From Stutzerimonas azotifigens DSM 17556 (GTDB taxonomy: Bacteria > Pseudomonadota > Gammaproteobacteria > Pseudomonadales > Pseudomonadaceae): 64,000 nt of DNA. The notes beneath the pieces were generated by a model, which ran no database searches, was not told the DNA's origin, and saw nothing but the letters and a program-made list of their open reading frames with translations. Made by a program: the position numbers and the translations under genes. The stretch spans positions 172,188 to 236,187 of the forward strand of contig NZ_KE384407.1 in NCBI RefSeq assembly GCF_000425625.1, written 5' to 3'. Positions 28,973 to 37,816 of the stretch are shown in pieces (the first letter of the stretch is position 1; each line of letters starts with the position of its first letter).

Positions 28973-29182
28973 TCAGGGCTTCAGGCTGGAACGGTCGTCG
29001 ATGCGGTTGCCACGCGGCCCCATGATGCCCCAGAGAATCAGGCCAAGCACCGGCAGGATGACGATCAACAGGATCCACAGGACCTTCTTGCCGCCGCTGG
29101 CATCGCTGCGCACGATGCTGATGATCGCCCAGATATCCAGCGCCAGGATGATCAGGCCGAAAATGCCGCCAAATGCGTCCAT
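28973..29182 (-). CDS. Small membrane protein with PLDc_N domain (copy 1)
   Basis: A 69-aa two-helix membrane protein (MDAFGGIFGLIILALDIWAIISIV, then DASGGKKVLWILLIVILPVLGLILWG) ending in a short charged tail. It carries the PLDc_N signature and is about one third identical by eye to the following gene. It stands alone, without a downstream phospholipase domain. It lies upstream of the second copy and downstream of mtnC on the same strand. Such stand-alone domains may be small-protein modulators of membrane enzymes or stress proteins, but no function is assigned. Confidence 0.75.
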   Translation of the reverse strand: MDAFGGIFGLIILALDIWAIISIVRSDASGGKKVLWILLIVILPVLGLILWGIMGPRGNRIDDRSSLKP

Positions 29183-29266
29183 GGTCGTCTCCCGTATCGA
29201 TGGTCTCCCAATTGGGATACCGCCGGATGCGCAGGGTTCAGTCCGCCGGACGCGATGCCAGAGCGC

Positions 29267-29950
29267 TCAGGCGCCGGCGGGATCGATCTCGGCGAAGCTC
29301 GCCACCGTCCGGTGGCCTTCCAGCGTGCCGCCGTCGCGGGCCAGTCCGCAGGTCCGCAACCCCGAGGCGCGCGCCGCGTCCAGTTCCTCGACCACGTCGG
29401 AAAGAAACAGGATCTCGCCGGCCGGCAGCCCGATCGCCCCGGCGATGCGCGCGTAGGATTCGGCCTCGCGCTTGGGCCCGGAGGTGGTGTCGAAGTAGCC
29501 GGAGAACAACGGCGTCAGGTCGCCGGCCTCGGAGCAGCCGAAGATCAGCTTCTGCGCCTGGATCGAGCCGGAGGAATACACGTAGAGCCCCAGCCCCTCG
29601 GCCTTCCAGCGACGCAGCGCGTCCACCGCATCCGGGTAGACGTGGCCGCGGATCTCCCCGGCCTGGTAGCCCTGCTGCCAGATCATCCCCTGCAGGGCCT
29701 TGAGCGAGGTGGCCTTGCGGTCGGCGTCGATCCAGCCGAGCAGGATCTCGACGGTGCGCTCCAGCGAGGCCCCCGGCTCGCCGGCGTCCTGCCGCGTGGC
29801 GTCCAGCTGGGCAGCGACCTCGGGTTCGTCGGCATGCGCGCGAACGAAGGCCGGCAGATGACGGCGGGCGTACGGAAAGAGCACGTCGAACACGAAACTG
29901 ACGGCGCTGGTGGTGCCCTCGATGTCGGTGAGGATGGCCTTGATCGGCAT
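29267..29950 (-). CDS. mtnC: Enolase-phosphatase E1 (acireductone synthase)
   Basis: MtnC (227 aa) is a HAD-family enzyme that enolises and then dephosphorylates 2,3-diketo-5-methylthiopentyl-1-phosphate in methionine salvage. The nucleophile motif [10 protein letters not shown] places the catalytic Asp at 9. The conserved VYSSGS and [14 protein letters not shown] segments follow in order. It is the third methionine-salvage gene of the mtnB-mtnD-mtnC run, 9 bp after mtnD. The start [12 protein letters not shown] is typical. Confidence 0.96.
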   Translation of the reverse strand: MPIKAILTDIEGTTSAVSFVFDVLFPYARRHLPAFVRAHADEPEVAAQLDATRQDAGEPGASLERTVEILLGWIDADRKATSLKALQGMIWQQGYQAGEIRGHVYPDAVDALRRWKAEGLGLYVYSSGSIQAQKLIFGCSEAGDLTPLFSGYFDTTSGPKREAESYARIAGAIGLPAGEILFLSDVVEELDAARASGLRTCGLARDGGTLEGHRTVASFAEIDPAGA

Positions 29951-29959
29951 GGGCGGTCC

Positions 29960-30505
29960 TCAGTCTTCCAGGCGCGGGAAGCGGGCGGCGATGTCCTCGC
30001 CGGTGAACTGCGCCACCCAGCCTTCCGGGTTGTTGAACAGGCGGATGGCGACGAAGTGCGGATTCTCGCCCATGTCGAACCAGTGCGGTGTGCCGGCCGG
30101 CACCGAGATCAGGTCGTTCTTCTCGCAGAGCACGGCGAACACCCGGTCGCCGATGTGCAGGGTGAACAGCCCGCGGCCGGCGACGAAGAAGCGTACCTCG
30201 TCCTCGGCATGCCGGTGCTCGTCGAGGAACTTGGCGCGCAGCTCGGCCTTCTGCGGGTGGTCGCTGTTCAGGCTGATCACGTCGACGGTGACGTAGCCGC
30301 GCTCGGTCATCAGCTTGTCGATCTGCGGCCGGTAGGCGGCGATCACCTCCTCCTGGCTGGCGCCGGCGGCCACCGGCGCGCTGGCCTCCCAGCGTTCGAA
30401 GCGCACGCCGACCTCGGCCAGGGTGGCGCCGATGTCCTCGGGATGGGTGAGCACCTTCATCGGCTGCTCGGGATGGGTGTCCTGGTAAACGCTCAGAATG
30501 CTCAT
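29960..30505 (-). CDS. mtnD: Acireductone dioxygenase
   Basis: MtnD (181 aa) cleaves the acireductone with oxygen, giving the methionine precursor ketoacid with Fe2+ (or an off-pathway product with Ni2+). It has the cupin metal ligands H97, H99 and E103 in DEHRHAEDEVRFF, with the fourth His in GTPHWFDMG. Length is standard. The start MSILSVYQDTHPEQP was selected at 30505; longer in-frame sequence upstream lacks family similarity. It is flanked by mtnB and mtnC on the same strand. Confidence 0.96.
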   Translation of the reverse strand: MSILSVYQDTHPEQPMKVLTHPEDIGATLAEVGVRFERWEASAPVAAGASQEEVIAAYRPQIDKLMTERGYVTVDVISLNSDHPQKAELRAKFLDEHRHAEDEVRFFVAGRGLFTLHIGDRVFAVLCEKNDLISVPAGTPHWFDMGENPHFVAIRLFNNPEGWVAQFTGEDIAARFPRLED

Positions 30506-30543
30506 GGCAATGCCTCTCGGTGGCGACGGCGGTCGCGGGTCAG

Positions 30544-31164
30544 TCAGGCGCGGCTCAGCGCGCGCATCTTCAGCTCGCACTCGAACAGGAACTCGAAGGC
30601 TTCCACCTGGCGCAGCGCGTCGCTCATGCGCGCGCCCCAGGTATACAGGCCGTGGCCGCGGATGAGGTAGCCGACGCAGTCCGGGTGCTCGTCCAGCCAG
30701 GGCTGCACGCGCAAGGCCAGCCGGGCGATGTCTTGGTCGTTGTCGAAGATCGGCACCAGCACCTGCGACTGGTGCGTGGAGATGCCGGCGAAGGCCTTCT
30801 GCAGCTCGTAGTCGGCGAACACCAGCGAATCGCTCAGGGTCAGGCGCGACAGCACGGTGGCGTTGACCGAATGGGTGTGCAGCACGGCGCCGATCTCCGG
30901 GCGCCAGCTGTACAGCTGGGTGTGCAGCAGGGTTTCGGCCGACGGCTTCTTGCCCGGCTCCAGGCTGTTGCCGGCCAGGTCGGTGGCCAGCAGGTCGTCG
31001 GGGCCGAGCTCGCCCTTGTGCTTGCCGGAGACGGTCAGCAGCACCTCGCTGTCTGTCAGGCGCGCCGAATAGTTGCTGCTCGTCGCCGGCGACCAGCCGC
31101 GGCCGTAAAGGAAACGCCCGGCCTCGATGATGGCCTGGGCCAGGTGTTCTCGTGTGGCGGTCAT
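30544..31164 (-). CDS. mtnB: Methylthioribulose-1-phosphate dehydratase
   Basis: MtnB (206 aa) is a class II aldolase-fold zinc enzyme that dehydrates methylthioribulose-1-phosphate. The zinc ligands are H96 and H98 in VLHTHSVNA and a later His in YLIRGHGLYTWG. It starts MTATREHLAQAI with the ATG ending at 31164, overlapping the MFS stop by 4 bp (ATGA). Together with mtnC and mtnD, it recycles methylthioadenosine made by the nearby speE product. The early steps (mtnA, mtnP) are not in the window. Confidence 0.95.
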   Translation of the reverse strand: MTATREHLAQAIIEAGRFLYGRGWSPATSSNYSARLTDSEVLLTVSGKHKGELGPDDLLATDLAGNSLEPGKKPSAETLLHTQLYSWRPEIGAVLHTHSVNATVLSRLTLSDSLVFADYELQKAFAGISTHQSQVLVPIFDNDQDIARLALRVQPWLDEHPDCVGYLIRGHGLYTWGARMSDALRQVEAFEFLFECELKMRALSRA

Positions 31165-32312
31165 GCCCGGTTCTCCTGCAAACGGGTGGCAATGATAACC
31201 GCTGCGGCCAGCGCCGCCAGGCTGGCGATGCTGAAGGTCCAGCCGGCGCCCAGCGCCTTCCAGGCGTAACCCGCGTAGAGCGCGCCGAGCGCCCCGCCGG
31301 TTCCCGCCAGGGTGGCGTACAGCGCCTGGCCCTGGCCCTGCTGTCGCGCGCCGAAGGCCTGCTGGATGAAATGGATGCTCGCCGCGTGGAAGCAGCCAAA
31401 GGTCGCCGCGTGCAGGACCTGCGCAAACAGCAGCACCGCCAGGTGATCGGCGAACTGCCCGAGCAGCAGCCAGCGCAGCGCCGCCAGCAGAAAGCTCGCC
31501 AGCAGTACCCGGCGCACCGAGAAACGCCCGAGGATGCGCGCCATCGCCAGGAACAGCAGGATCTCCGCCACCACCCCGAGCGCCCAGAGCAGGCCGATGG
31601 TGCCGCGCGAGTAGCCCTGCGCCTCCAGGTGGATGCTGAGAAAGGTGTAGTAAGGTCCGTGGCTGAGCTGCATCAGCGCCACGCAGGCGAAGAACGCCAG
31701 CACCGGCGGGCGCCGCAGTTGCCGGAGGAAACCGCCCTCGCCGGCCGTTTCCGTCCGCTGCGCCGGCTCGGCCGAGGGCACCCAGGCGCTGCTGGCCAGG
31801 ATCGCCGCCATCACCAGCGTCACCGCCAGCGGGTAGGCGTCCAGGCTCATCCACTCGAACAGCAGGCCGAGGCCGATCACCGCGACGATGAAGCCGATGC
31901 TGCCCCACAGGCGGATCTCGCTATAGCGGGCGGCCTGCTCGCGCAGGTGCGCCAGGGTGATGACCTCGAACTGCGGCAGCACGGCGTGCCAGAAGAAGGC
32001 ATGCAGCGCCATCACCAGCGCCAGCCAGGCGTAGCTCTGGCCGAGGAAGATCAGCGAGAACGACAGCAGTGTGCAGGCCGCGCCGAGCCGCACGATGGCC
32101 AGCCGCCGGCCGGTGATGTCACCCAGCCAGCCCCAGAGGTTGGGTGCCAGGCAGCGCATGAGCATGGGGATGGCCACCAGTTCGCCGATGCGTTCGGCGG
32201 AAAAGCCAAGGTGGTCGAAATACAGCCCGAGAAAGGGCGCGGTCGCCCCGAGCAGGGCGAAGTAGCAGAAGTAGAAGCCGGACAGGCGCCAATAGGGTAT
32301 CGGCTGCGTCAT
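31161..32312 (-). CDS. MFS transporter (PPP-like, MFS_1-like family)
   Basis: A 383-aa carrier with 12 predicted transmembrane helices of the major facilitator superfamily. Its N terminus, PYWRLSGFYFCYFALLGATAPFLGLYF, resembles the HcaT/3-phenylpropionate transporter-like group, and an ANLWGWLGDITGRR loop is the usual A-motif position. The ATG ending at 32312 was used; a longer frame runs into a repeat. It is translationally coupled to mtnB (4-bp overlap), as in P. aeruginosa, so it may carry a methylthio-sugar or related metabolite. Substrate not proven. Confidence 0.85.
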   Translation of the reverse strand: MTQPIPYWRLSGFYFCYFALLGATAPFLGLYFDHLGFSAERIGELVAIPMLMRCLAPNLWGWLGDITGRRLAIVRLGAACTLLSFSLIFLGQSYAWLALVMALHAFFWHAVLPQFEVITLAHLREQAARYSEIRLWGSIGFIVAVIGLGLLFEWMSLDAYPLAVTLVMAAILASSAWVPSAEPAQRTETAGEGGFLRQLRRPPVLAFFACVALMQLSHGPYYTFLSIHLEAQGYSRGTIGLLWALGVVAEILLFLAMARILGRFSVRRVLLASFLLAALRWLLLGQFADHLAVLLFAQVLHAATFGCFHAASIHFIQQAFGARQQGQGQALYATLAGTGGALGALYAGYAWKALGAGWTFSIASLAALAAAVIIATRLQENRA

Positions 32313-32327
32313 GACCTTTGCGTGTAT

Positions 32328-32413
32328 CGCTGGAGGCTCAAGGCTGGACGCTGGACGAAACAGCCGTTCCGGGAAGCGTCCAGCCTCAAGCGTCCAGCCT
32401 CGAGCCGAAGGCT
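32328..32413. repeat. Inverted GCTGGAGGCT-type repeat between aroC and the MFS gene
   Basis: The left arm (about 32328-32357) reads GCTGGAGGCTCAAGGCTGGACGCT. The right arm (about 32374-32406) is close to its reverse complement (AGCGTCCAGCCTCAAGCGTCCAGCC). A short GAAACAGCCGTTCC loop lies between. It shares the repeated GGCTGGA core with the element at 18385-18487 and belongs to the same dispersed family. It sits within about 100 bp after aroC and may form a long hairpin in the transcript. Confidence 0.65.
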
Positions 32414-32418
32414 TCGAT

Positions 32419-33510
32419 TCACAGTTGCCCCAACACCGGCGTGTCCACCCGCACCCCGGCATTCTGCGCCCGGTGCCGCAGCAGGTGATCCATCAGCACG
32501 ATGGCCATCATCGCCTCGGCGATCGGCGTGGCGCGGATGCCGACGCAGGGGTCGTGGCGGCCCTTGGTGACCACCTCCACCGGGGCGCCGTGGACGTCGA
32601 TCGAGCGGCCGGGGGTGGTGATGCTGGAGGTGGGCTTGAGCGCCAGGTGGGCGACGATCGGCTGGCCGGAGGAGATGCCGCCGAGCACGCCGCCGGCGTT
32701 GTTGGACAGGAAGCCTTCCGGGGTCAGTTCGTCGCGGTGCTCGGTGCCGCGCTGGGCGACGCAGGCGAAGCCGGCGCCGATTTCCACACCCTTGACCGCG
32801 TTGATGCTCATCAACGCGTGGGCCAGGTCGGCGTCCAGGCGGTCGAAAATCGGCTCGCCCAGGCCCGGCGGCACGCCCTCGGCGACCACGGTGATCTTCG
32901 CGCCCACCGAGTCCTGGTCGCGGCGCAGCTGGTCCATGTAGGCCTCGAGTTCGGCCACCTTGTCCGGATCGGGACAGAAGAAGGCGTTCCGCTCGACGCT
33001 GTCCCAGCTCTTGAATGCAATCTCGATCGGCCCCAGCTGGCTCATGTAGCCGCGCACCTGGATGCCGAGGGTCGCCAGGTACTTCTTGGCGATGGCGCCG
33101 GCGGCCACGCGCATGGCCGTCTCGCGCGCCGAGCTGCGGCCGCCGCCGCGGTAGTCGCGGATGCCGTACTTGTGGTGGTAGCTGTAGTCGGCGTGGGCGG
33201 GGCGGAACAGGTCCTTGATCGCCGAATAGTCCTTGGACTTCTGGTCGGTGTTGCGGATCAGCAGGCCGATGGCGGTGCCGGTGGTGCGGCCCTCGAACAC
33301 CCCGGAAAGGATTTCCACCTCGTCGGCCTCCTGGCGCTGGGTGGTGTGCCGGCTGGTGCCCGGCTTGCGCCGGTCGAGGTCACGCTGCAGGTCCTCGGCG
33401 GTGAGTTCCAGGCCCGGCGGGCAGCCGTCGACGATCGCGACGAGCGCCGGACCATGGCTTTCGCCGGCGGTGGTGACGGTGAACAGCTTGCCGTAGGTGT
33501 TGCCGGACAT
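32419..33510 (-). CDS. aroC: Chorismate synthase
   Basis: AroC (363 aa) makes chorismate from 5-enolpyruvylshikimate-3-phosphate using reduced FMN. The signature begins [67 protein letters not shown] and GISSGQPIV follow, all family hallmarks. Length is normal. It is upstream of the MFS/mtn run on the same strand, as in P. aeruginosa, with the inverted repeat between. Confidence 0.97.
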   Translation of the reverse strand: MSGNTYGKLFTVTTAGESHGPALVAIVDGCPPGLELTAEDLQRDLDRRKPGTSRHTTQRQEADEVEILSGVFEGRTTGTAIGLLIRNTDQKSKDYSAIKDLFRPAHADYSYHHKYGIRDYRGGGRSSARETAMRVAAGAIAKKYLATLGIQVRGYMSQLGPIEIAFKSWDSVERNAFFCPDPDKVAELEAYMDQLRRDQDSVGAKITVVAEGVPPGLGEPIFDRLDADLAHALMSINAVKGVEIGAGFACVAQRGTEHRDELTPEGFLSNNAGGVLGGISSGQPIVAHLALKPTSSITTPGRSIDVHGAPVEVVTKGRHDPCVGIRATPIAEAMMAIVLMDHLLRHRAQNAGVRVDTPVLGQL

Positions 33511-33649
33511 GCAGATGCTCCGCTGAGGGCCTCGAAAAATGCGCGGCAGTATACCCTACTGGCTGCGGCGCTGACCGCCGGCACTGCAGCGCAGGCCGCG
33601 GCGGCCGATACAATCGAAACAGCCATCCACCCCGGGACGGGGATACGTC

Positions 33650-34417
33650 ATGAGCGATACCCAAGAAACCGCCACGCAGCAACCCCAGGCACCGGCCCAG
33701 CATCCCTGGAACGGGCTGGCGCCGGAGCGCTTCCATCTGCTGCGCCTGGCGCCGCTGGCGACCGACCGCAACGGCCCGCGGCCGCTTCGCTTCGTCGAAC
33801 TCGGCGAGGTGGAGCGGCACAGCCCGCAGCTCAGCCTGCTGCGCCTGACCATCCGTGTGCCCGGCGAGGCCTCGCACCGCGACCACAACCTGCTGGAGGT
33901 CTGGGCCGACCACCGCACCCGGGAGGTCCGCTTCGGCCCCGACAGCGGGCTGCGGCTGAATCCGGCCAACCGCGGACTCGGGCGCTTCCTGCTGGCGCGC
34001 GGGGCGGCCTGGGCGAAGAAGCGCTGGGGTCAGTACCAGCTCGAAGGCGGCGCGCTGGGTACCGCGGCGAACGAGGAGCAGCGCCTGATACGCGACCGCA
34101 TGCTGCTGGCGCAGGGCTTCGAGGTGACCTACGCCGACGCGCGCCAGCTCAAGGCGGTCTACGCGGCGCCGAGCGTTTCGGCCCTGAGCAGCGACTGGAA
34201 TCCCGAACGGGTCGGCGTGGTGCCGCTCGCCGAAGCGGGCGGCATGCTGGAGCAGGCCGACCGCAACCTGGACGCCCAGGAGAACCAGATCCGCCAGTTG
34301 AACGAGCGCATCGCCCAGCTGCGCCGCGAGGACGGCACGCTGCGTTTCACCGTCGCCTGCCTGGTCGCCTTCGCGCTGTTCCAGGGCGGCCTGCTGATCT
34401 GGATCGCGACCCGCTGA
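33650..34417 (+). CDS. Uncharacterised protein with C-terminal coiled coil and membrane anchor
   Basis: A 255-aa protein I cannot assign to a named function. Residues 1-25 are polar, and residues 26-190 form a soluble domain with FVELGEVERHSPQLSLLRLTIR and GLGRFLLARGAAWAKKRW. Then comes a coiled-coil stretch (about 205-232, LEQADRNLDAQENQIRQLNERIAQLRR) and one transmembrane helix at the very C terminus (about 234-252). There is no signal peptide, so it is probably tail-anchored with the bulk in the cytoplasm. It is divergent from aroC and convergent with prmB (3 bp apart). Confidence 0.75.
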   Translation: MSDTQETATQQPQAPAQHPWNGLAPERFHLLRLAPLATDRNGPRPLRFVELGEVERHSPQLSLLRLTIRVPGEASHRDHNLLEVWADHRTREVRFGPDSGLRLNPANRGLGRFLLARGAAWAKKRWGQYQLEGGALGTAANEEQRLIRDRMLLAQGFEVTYADARQLKAVYAAPSVSALSSDWNPERVGVVPLAEAGGMLEQADRNLDAQENQIRQLNERIAQLRREDGTLRFTVACLVAFALFQGGLLIWIATR

Positions 34418-34420
34418 GCC

Positions 34421-35353
34421 TCAGTCGCCCGTACGGGACGCCAGGCGCTCGCGGAACAGCGCCTGATGCTCCCGGCACTGACGCGCTGCCAGCAGGAACA
34501 CCCCGTGGCCGCCCTCGGGGAAGTCCAGCCAGGTGAAGTCCACCTCCGGGTACTGCGCCTCGACGTGCACCTGGCTGTTGCCGACCTCGACGATCAGCAC
34601 GCCCTGCTCGGTCAGGTGGTCGGCCGCCTCGGCGAGAATGCACCGCACCAGGTCCAGCCCGTCGTTGCCGCAGGCCAGCCCCAGCGCCGGCTCGTGGCCA
34701 TACTCGGCCGGCATGTCGGCGAAGTCTTCGGCGTCGACATAGGGCGGGTTGGACACGATCAGGTCGAAGCGCTGGCCCGGCAGCGCGTCGAAGCCGTCGC
34801 CCTGCACGGCGTAGACGCGCTCCTCGAGCCCGTGGTGCTCGATGTTGCGGTTGGCCACTTCCAGCGCGTCGAACGAGAGGTCGGCTAGCACCACCTCGGC
34901 CTCGAGGAATTCGTAGGCGCAGGCGATGCCGATGCAGCCCGAGCCGGTGCACAGGTCGAGGATGCGCGCGGGCTCGCCGGGCAGCCAGGGCTCGAAGCGG
35001 CGCTCGATCAGCTGCGCGATGGGCGAGCGCGGGATCAGCACGCGCTCGTCGACGATGAAGGGCAGCCCGCAGAACCATGCCTGGCCGAGCAGGTAGGCGG
35101 TGGGCACGCGCTCCTCGATGCGCCGCCGCAACAGCGCCTGCAGATGCTCGCGCTCGTCGTCCTCGAGGCGGCAGTCCAGGTAGCCGTCGGCCAGTTCCCA
35201 GGGCAGATGCAGGGCGCCGAGCACCAGTTGCCGCGCATCGTCCCAGGCGTTGTCGGTCCCGTGGCCGAAGAACAGCTGCTCGGCGTGGTAGCGGCTCACG
35301 GCCCAGCGGATGTGGTCGCGCAGGGTACGCAGGCGGGAGGCTGAAGCGGTCAC
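34421..35353 (-). CDS. prmB: 50S ribosomal protein L3 N5-glutamine methyltransferase PrmB
   Basis: PrmB (310 aa) methylates a glutamine of ribosomal protein L3. The SAM-binding motif [10 protein letters not shown] is at 133-142 and the catalytic NPPY at 202-205. The N-terminal helical domain and [28 protein letters not shown] are typical of PrmB rather than PrmC, which acts on release factors. It is in the same place relative to aroC as in P. aeruginosa. The protein length is standard. Confidence 0.93.
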   Translation of the reverse strand: MTASASRLRTLRDHIRWAVSRYHAEQLFFGHGTDNAWDDARQLVLGALHLPWELADGYLDCRLEDDEREHLQALLRRRIEERVPTAYLLGQAWFCGLPFIVDERVLIPRSPIAQLIERRFEPWLPGEPARILDLCTGSGCIGIACAYEFLEAEVVLADLSFDALEVANRNIEHHGLEERVYAVQGDGFDALPGQRFDLIVSNPPYVDAEDFADMPAEYGHEPALGLACGNDGLDLVRCILAEAADHLTEQGVLIVEVGNSQVHVEAQYPEVDFTWLDFPEGGHGVFLLAARQCREHQALFRERLASRTGD

Positions 35354-35412
35354 GGCGGCATCTCCGGTGAAAAGCCGGCAAGTTTAGCCGAAGCGCGGAT
35401 GCTTTTCGCTTC

Positions 35413-35440
35413 TTGACGCGGTATTCACCCTTGCCATAGT
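35413..35440 (+). promoter_or_regulatory. Possible sigma-70 promoter of the isochorismatase-fold gene
   Basis: TTGACG (35413-35418) and CATAGT (35435-35440) are 16 bp apart, 82 bp before the start codon of the downstream gene, in a locally A+T-richer stretch. The ribosome site is AAGGAG at 35512-35517. Assignment is by consensus only. Confidence 0.4.
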
Positions 35441-35521
35441 GATGATGGCCGATTGCATCGGGCCGGTTCATGTGGCCACAATCTCGCGCCATGACAGCCA
35501 CCCTCGAACCAAGGAGTCCGT

Positions 35522-36115
35522 ATGACCTTGCCGCAGACCATGCTTCAGCTCAGTGGCCGTGGTTACGCACCGGCGAAACTGGCCAATGCCACCTTGCTGA
35601 TCATCGATGCGCAGGAGGAATACCGTAGCGGCGTGCTCGCCCTGCCCGGACTCGACGGTGCGCTGCCGGAAATCGCCCGGCTGCTCGCGGCGGCGCGCGA
35701 GGCGCGTACGCCGGTAGTCCACGTCAGGCACCTGGGCATCAGCGGCGGCCTGTTCGACCCGCAGGGCCATCGCGGTCAGATCATGCCCGAGGCCGCACCG
35801 GCGGCCGGCGAGATCGTGGTGGAAAAGCGCCTGCCCAACGCCTTCGCCGGCACCGAGCTGCATGAGACCCTGCAGCAGCTCGGGCACCTGGACCTGGTGG
35901 TGTGCGGCTTCATGACCCACTCGAGCGTCAGCACCACGGTGCGCGCCGCGAAGGACTACGGTTACCGCTGTACGCTGGTCGACCGGGCCTGCGCCACCCG
36001 CGACCTGCCGATGGGCGACCAGGTGCTGGACGCCGCCCAGGTGCACCGCATGGAAATGGCGATTCTCGCCGACAACTTCGCGGTCTGCGTCGAGGACGCC
36101 GCCGCCCTCGCCTGA
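35522..36115 (+). CDS. Isochorismatase-fold hydrolase with Ser in place of the usual Cys
   Basis: A 197-aa cytoplasmic protein of the isochorismatase/cysteine hydrolase superfamily. The catalytic Asp29 (LLIIDAQEEY) and Lys102 (VVEKRLPNAF) are in place. The nucleophile segment reads GFMTHSSVSTT (129-139), so Ser135 sits where active members have Cys (T-x-x-C-V). Either it is a non-cysteine variant like PhzD-type isochorismatases or it has lost hydrolase chemistry. It is located as in the P. aeruginosa aroC-folE region, and a strong AAGGAG precedes the ATG. Substrate unknown. Confidence 0.8.
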   Translation: MTLPQTMLQLSGRGYAPAKLANATLLIIDAQEEYRSGVLALPGLDGALPEIARLLAAAREARTPVVHVRHLGISGGLFDPQGHRGQIMPEAAPAAGEIVVEKRLPNAFAGTELHETLQQLGHLDLVVCGFMTHSSVSTTVRAAKDYGYRCTLVDRACATRDLPMGDQVLDAAQVHRMEMAILADNFAVCVEDAAALA

Positions 36116-36223
36116 CGCGAGGCCCAGATGCCGCTACCTTGAAGGCAGGCGACCCGAACCGGCGGCCGGTGAACCCGACCGTCACGTTCCGGTCATAGCC
36201 CTGTTCCCGAAGAGGTAATCGGA

Positions 36224-36544
36224 ATGAAGATATCCGATGGTTTCGACGCCCGCCGCCTGCGTCCGCAGGAGCCCAAGAGCTGGCGTCTGCGCTTCTGCGC
36301 AGCCCTCGGTGCCCTGTTCGCCCTGGTCGGCCTGCTGCTCGGCGCGCTCGGCGCGATCTCGCTGGCCGGCGGCGCAGAGGCGCTCGGCGGCCTCGGCAGC
36401 GGCCGCGACGGCGCCCTCGTCCTGCTGGCCGGCGGCGTGCTGCTGCTGTGGTTCGGCCTGTTCCTCTGGCGGCGCTGCCGGCGCCGCGGCCGCCAGCCGA
36501 ACGGACTCAGCCTGTCGCCGCACCTGATGAGGAAGCGCGGCTGA
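36224..36544 (+). CDS. Small two-helix membrane protein, function unknown
   Basis: A 106-aa protein with a polar N terminus (MKISDGFDARRLRPQEPKSWRLR) and two hydrophobic segments (about 24-48 and 60-84) separated by a Gly-rich loop (GGAEALGGLGSGRDG). A basic tail (WRRCRRRGRQPNG) should keep both ends in the cytoplasm. A GAGGT-like site precedes the ATG. I do not recognise a family. It lies between the isochorismatase-fold gene and the Smr gene on the same strand. Confidence 0.65.
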   Translation: MKISDGFDARRLRPQEPKSWRLRFCAALGALFALVGLLLGALGAISLAGGAEALGGLGSGRDGALVLLAGGVLLLWFGLFLWRRCRRRGRQPNGLSLSPHLMRKRG

Positions 36545-36596
36545 TCCGTGCAGCGCCCATGGCCTGCTAGAATGCCCGGCCGATGCGGAGGCCAGC

Positions 36597-37157
36597 ATGC
36601 AAGACGACGATGATCTTTCCCTTTTCCGTAGCGCGGTGCGCGGTGTCAGGCCGCTCAGCCACGACCGCGCCGATCCCGGCAAGCCGCGGCGCAACGATGC
36701 GCAGCTGGCCACGCGTCGCGCCAGCGCCACGGTCCGCAGCGGCGAGACGCGGGTCGACGGCCTGTCCGACCAGTTCATCATCGACGTGGGTGCCGAGGAC
36801 GAGCTCCTCTGGGCCCGCGACGGCGTGCAGGACAGCCAGGTGCGCAAGCTCAAGGCCGGCCAGATCGCCTTCGAGGGCAGCCTCGACCTGCACGGCCTGA
36901 GCGTCGAGAAGGCCCGCGAGCAACTGTGGGAATTCATCGCCGAAGCGGGCAAGTACGAAATCCGCTGCGTGCGCGTCACCCACGGCAAGGCGGCGCGCCT
37001 GGACGGCAAGCGGCCGCTGATCAAGAGCCACGTCAACACCTGGCTGCGCCAGCATCCGCAGGTGCTGGCGTTCGCCTCCTGCCAGCCCCGCCACGGCGGC
37101 ACCGGTGCCCTGTACGTGATGCTCAGGCGAACCATGCTCGAAGGTCGCGACGAGTAG
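36597..37157 (+). CDS. Smr-domain protein (Smr/MutS2-type putative endonuclease)
   Basis: A 186-aa protein with a C-terminal Smr domain: LDLHG at 96-100, RVTHGKA after residue 126, a [32 protein letters not shown] ending. The N-terminal 60 residues are polar and charged and resemble YdaL/SmrA-type proteins. Stand-alone Smr proteins can cut DNA or RNA; the E. coli SmrB homologue acts on stalled-ribosome mRNA. Whether this one does so is not shown. It lies 95 bp upstream of folE, in the P. aeruginosa order. Confidence 0.88.
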   Translation: MQDDDDLSLFRSAVRGVRPLSHDRADPGKPRRNDAQLATRRASATVRSGETRVDGLSDQFIIDVGAEDELLWARDGVQDSQVRKLKAGQIAFEGSLDLHGLSVEKAREQLWEFIAEAGKYEIRCVRVTHGKAARLDGKRPLIKSHVNTWLRQHPQVLAFASCQPRHGGTGALYVMLRRTMLEGRDE

Positions 37158-37251
37158 CCGGGCCGGCGGCCGAGCGAAACACTTGTCAGCCCGCCGCCCG
37201 CGCCCTACCCTGCGCGCTTCGCGCCCACACGAGGCCTCAACAGGTAGTTCA

Positions 37252-37800
37252 ATGTCCCTGGAACAACAGTACACCGCCATCCTCAGCCAGATCGGCGAAG
37301 ACGTCACCCGCGAAGGCCTGGTCGACACGCCCAAGCGCGCTGCCAAAGCCATGCAGTACCTCTGCCGCGGCTACCAGCAGACGCTCGAGGAAGTAACCAA
37401 CGGCGCGCTGTTCAGCTCGGACAACAGCGAGATGGTGCTGGTGAAGAACATCGAGCTCTATTCGCTGTGCGAGCACCACATGCTGCCCTTCATCGGCAAG
37501 GCGCACGTGGCCTACCTGCCCAACGGCAAGGTGCTCGGCCTGTCGAAGGTGGCGCGGATCGTCGACATGTACGCGCGGCGCCTGCAGATCCAGGAGAACC
37601 TCACGCGCCAGATCGCCGAAGCGGTCCAGCAGATCACCGACGCCGCCGGCGTGGCGGTGGTGATCGAGGCTCAGCACATGTGCATGATGATGCGCGGCGT
37701 GGAGAAGCAGAACTCCTCGATGGTCACCTCGGTCATGCTCGGCGCGTTCCGCGAGAACGTCGCGACCCGCGCCGAATTCCTCGGCCTGGTGAACAAGTAG
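37252..37800 (+). CDS. folE: GTP cyclohydrolase I
   Basis: FolE (182 aa) converts GTP to dihydroneopterin triphosphate, the first step to folate. The zinc ligands C73 and H76 (LCEHHMLPF) and C144 ([10 protein letters not shown]) are present, so it is the classic zinc type, not the cyanobacterial-like FolE2/IB. The ATG at 37252 yields [17 protein letters not shown]. It may correspond to the second of two folE paralogues in P. aeruginosa, since it shares that neighbourhood. Confidence 0.96.
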   Translation: MSLEQQYTAILSQIGEDVTREGLVDTPKRAAKAMQYLCRGYQQTLEEVTNGALFSSDNSEMVLVKNIELYSLCEHHMLPFIGKAHVAYLPNGKVLGLSKVARIVDMYARRLQIQENLTRQIAEAVQQITDAAGVAVVIEAQHMCMMMRGVEKQNSSMVTSVMLGAFRENVATRAEFLGLVNK

Positions 37801-37816
37801 ACCCCGAGCGCTCAGC

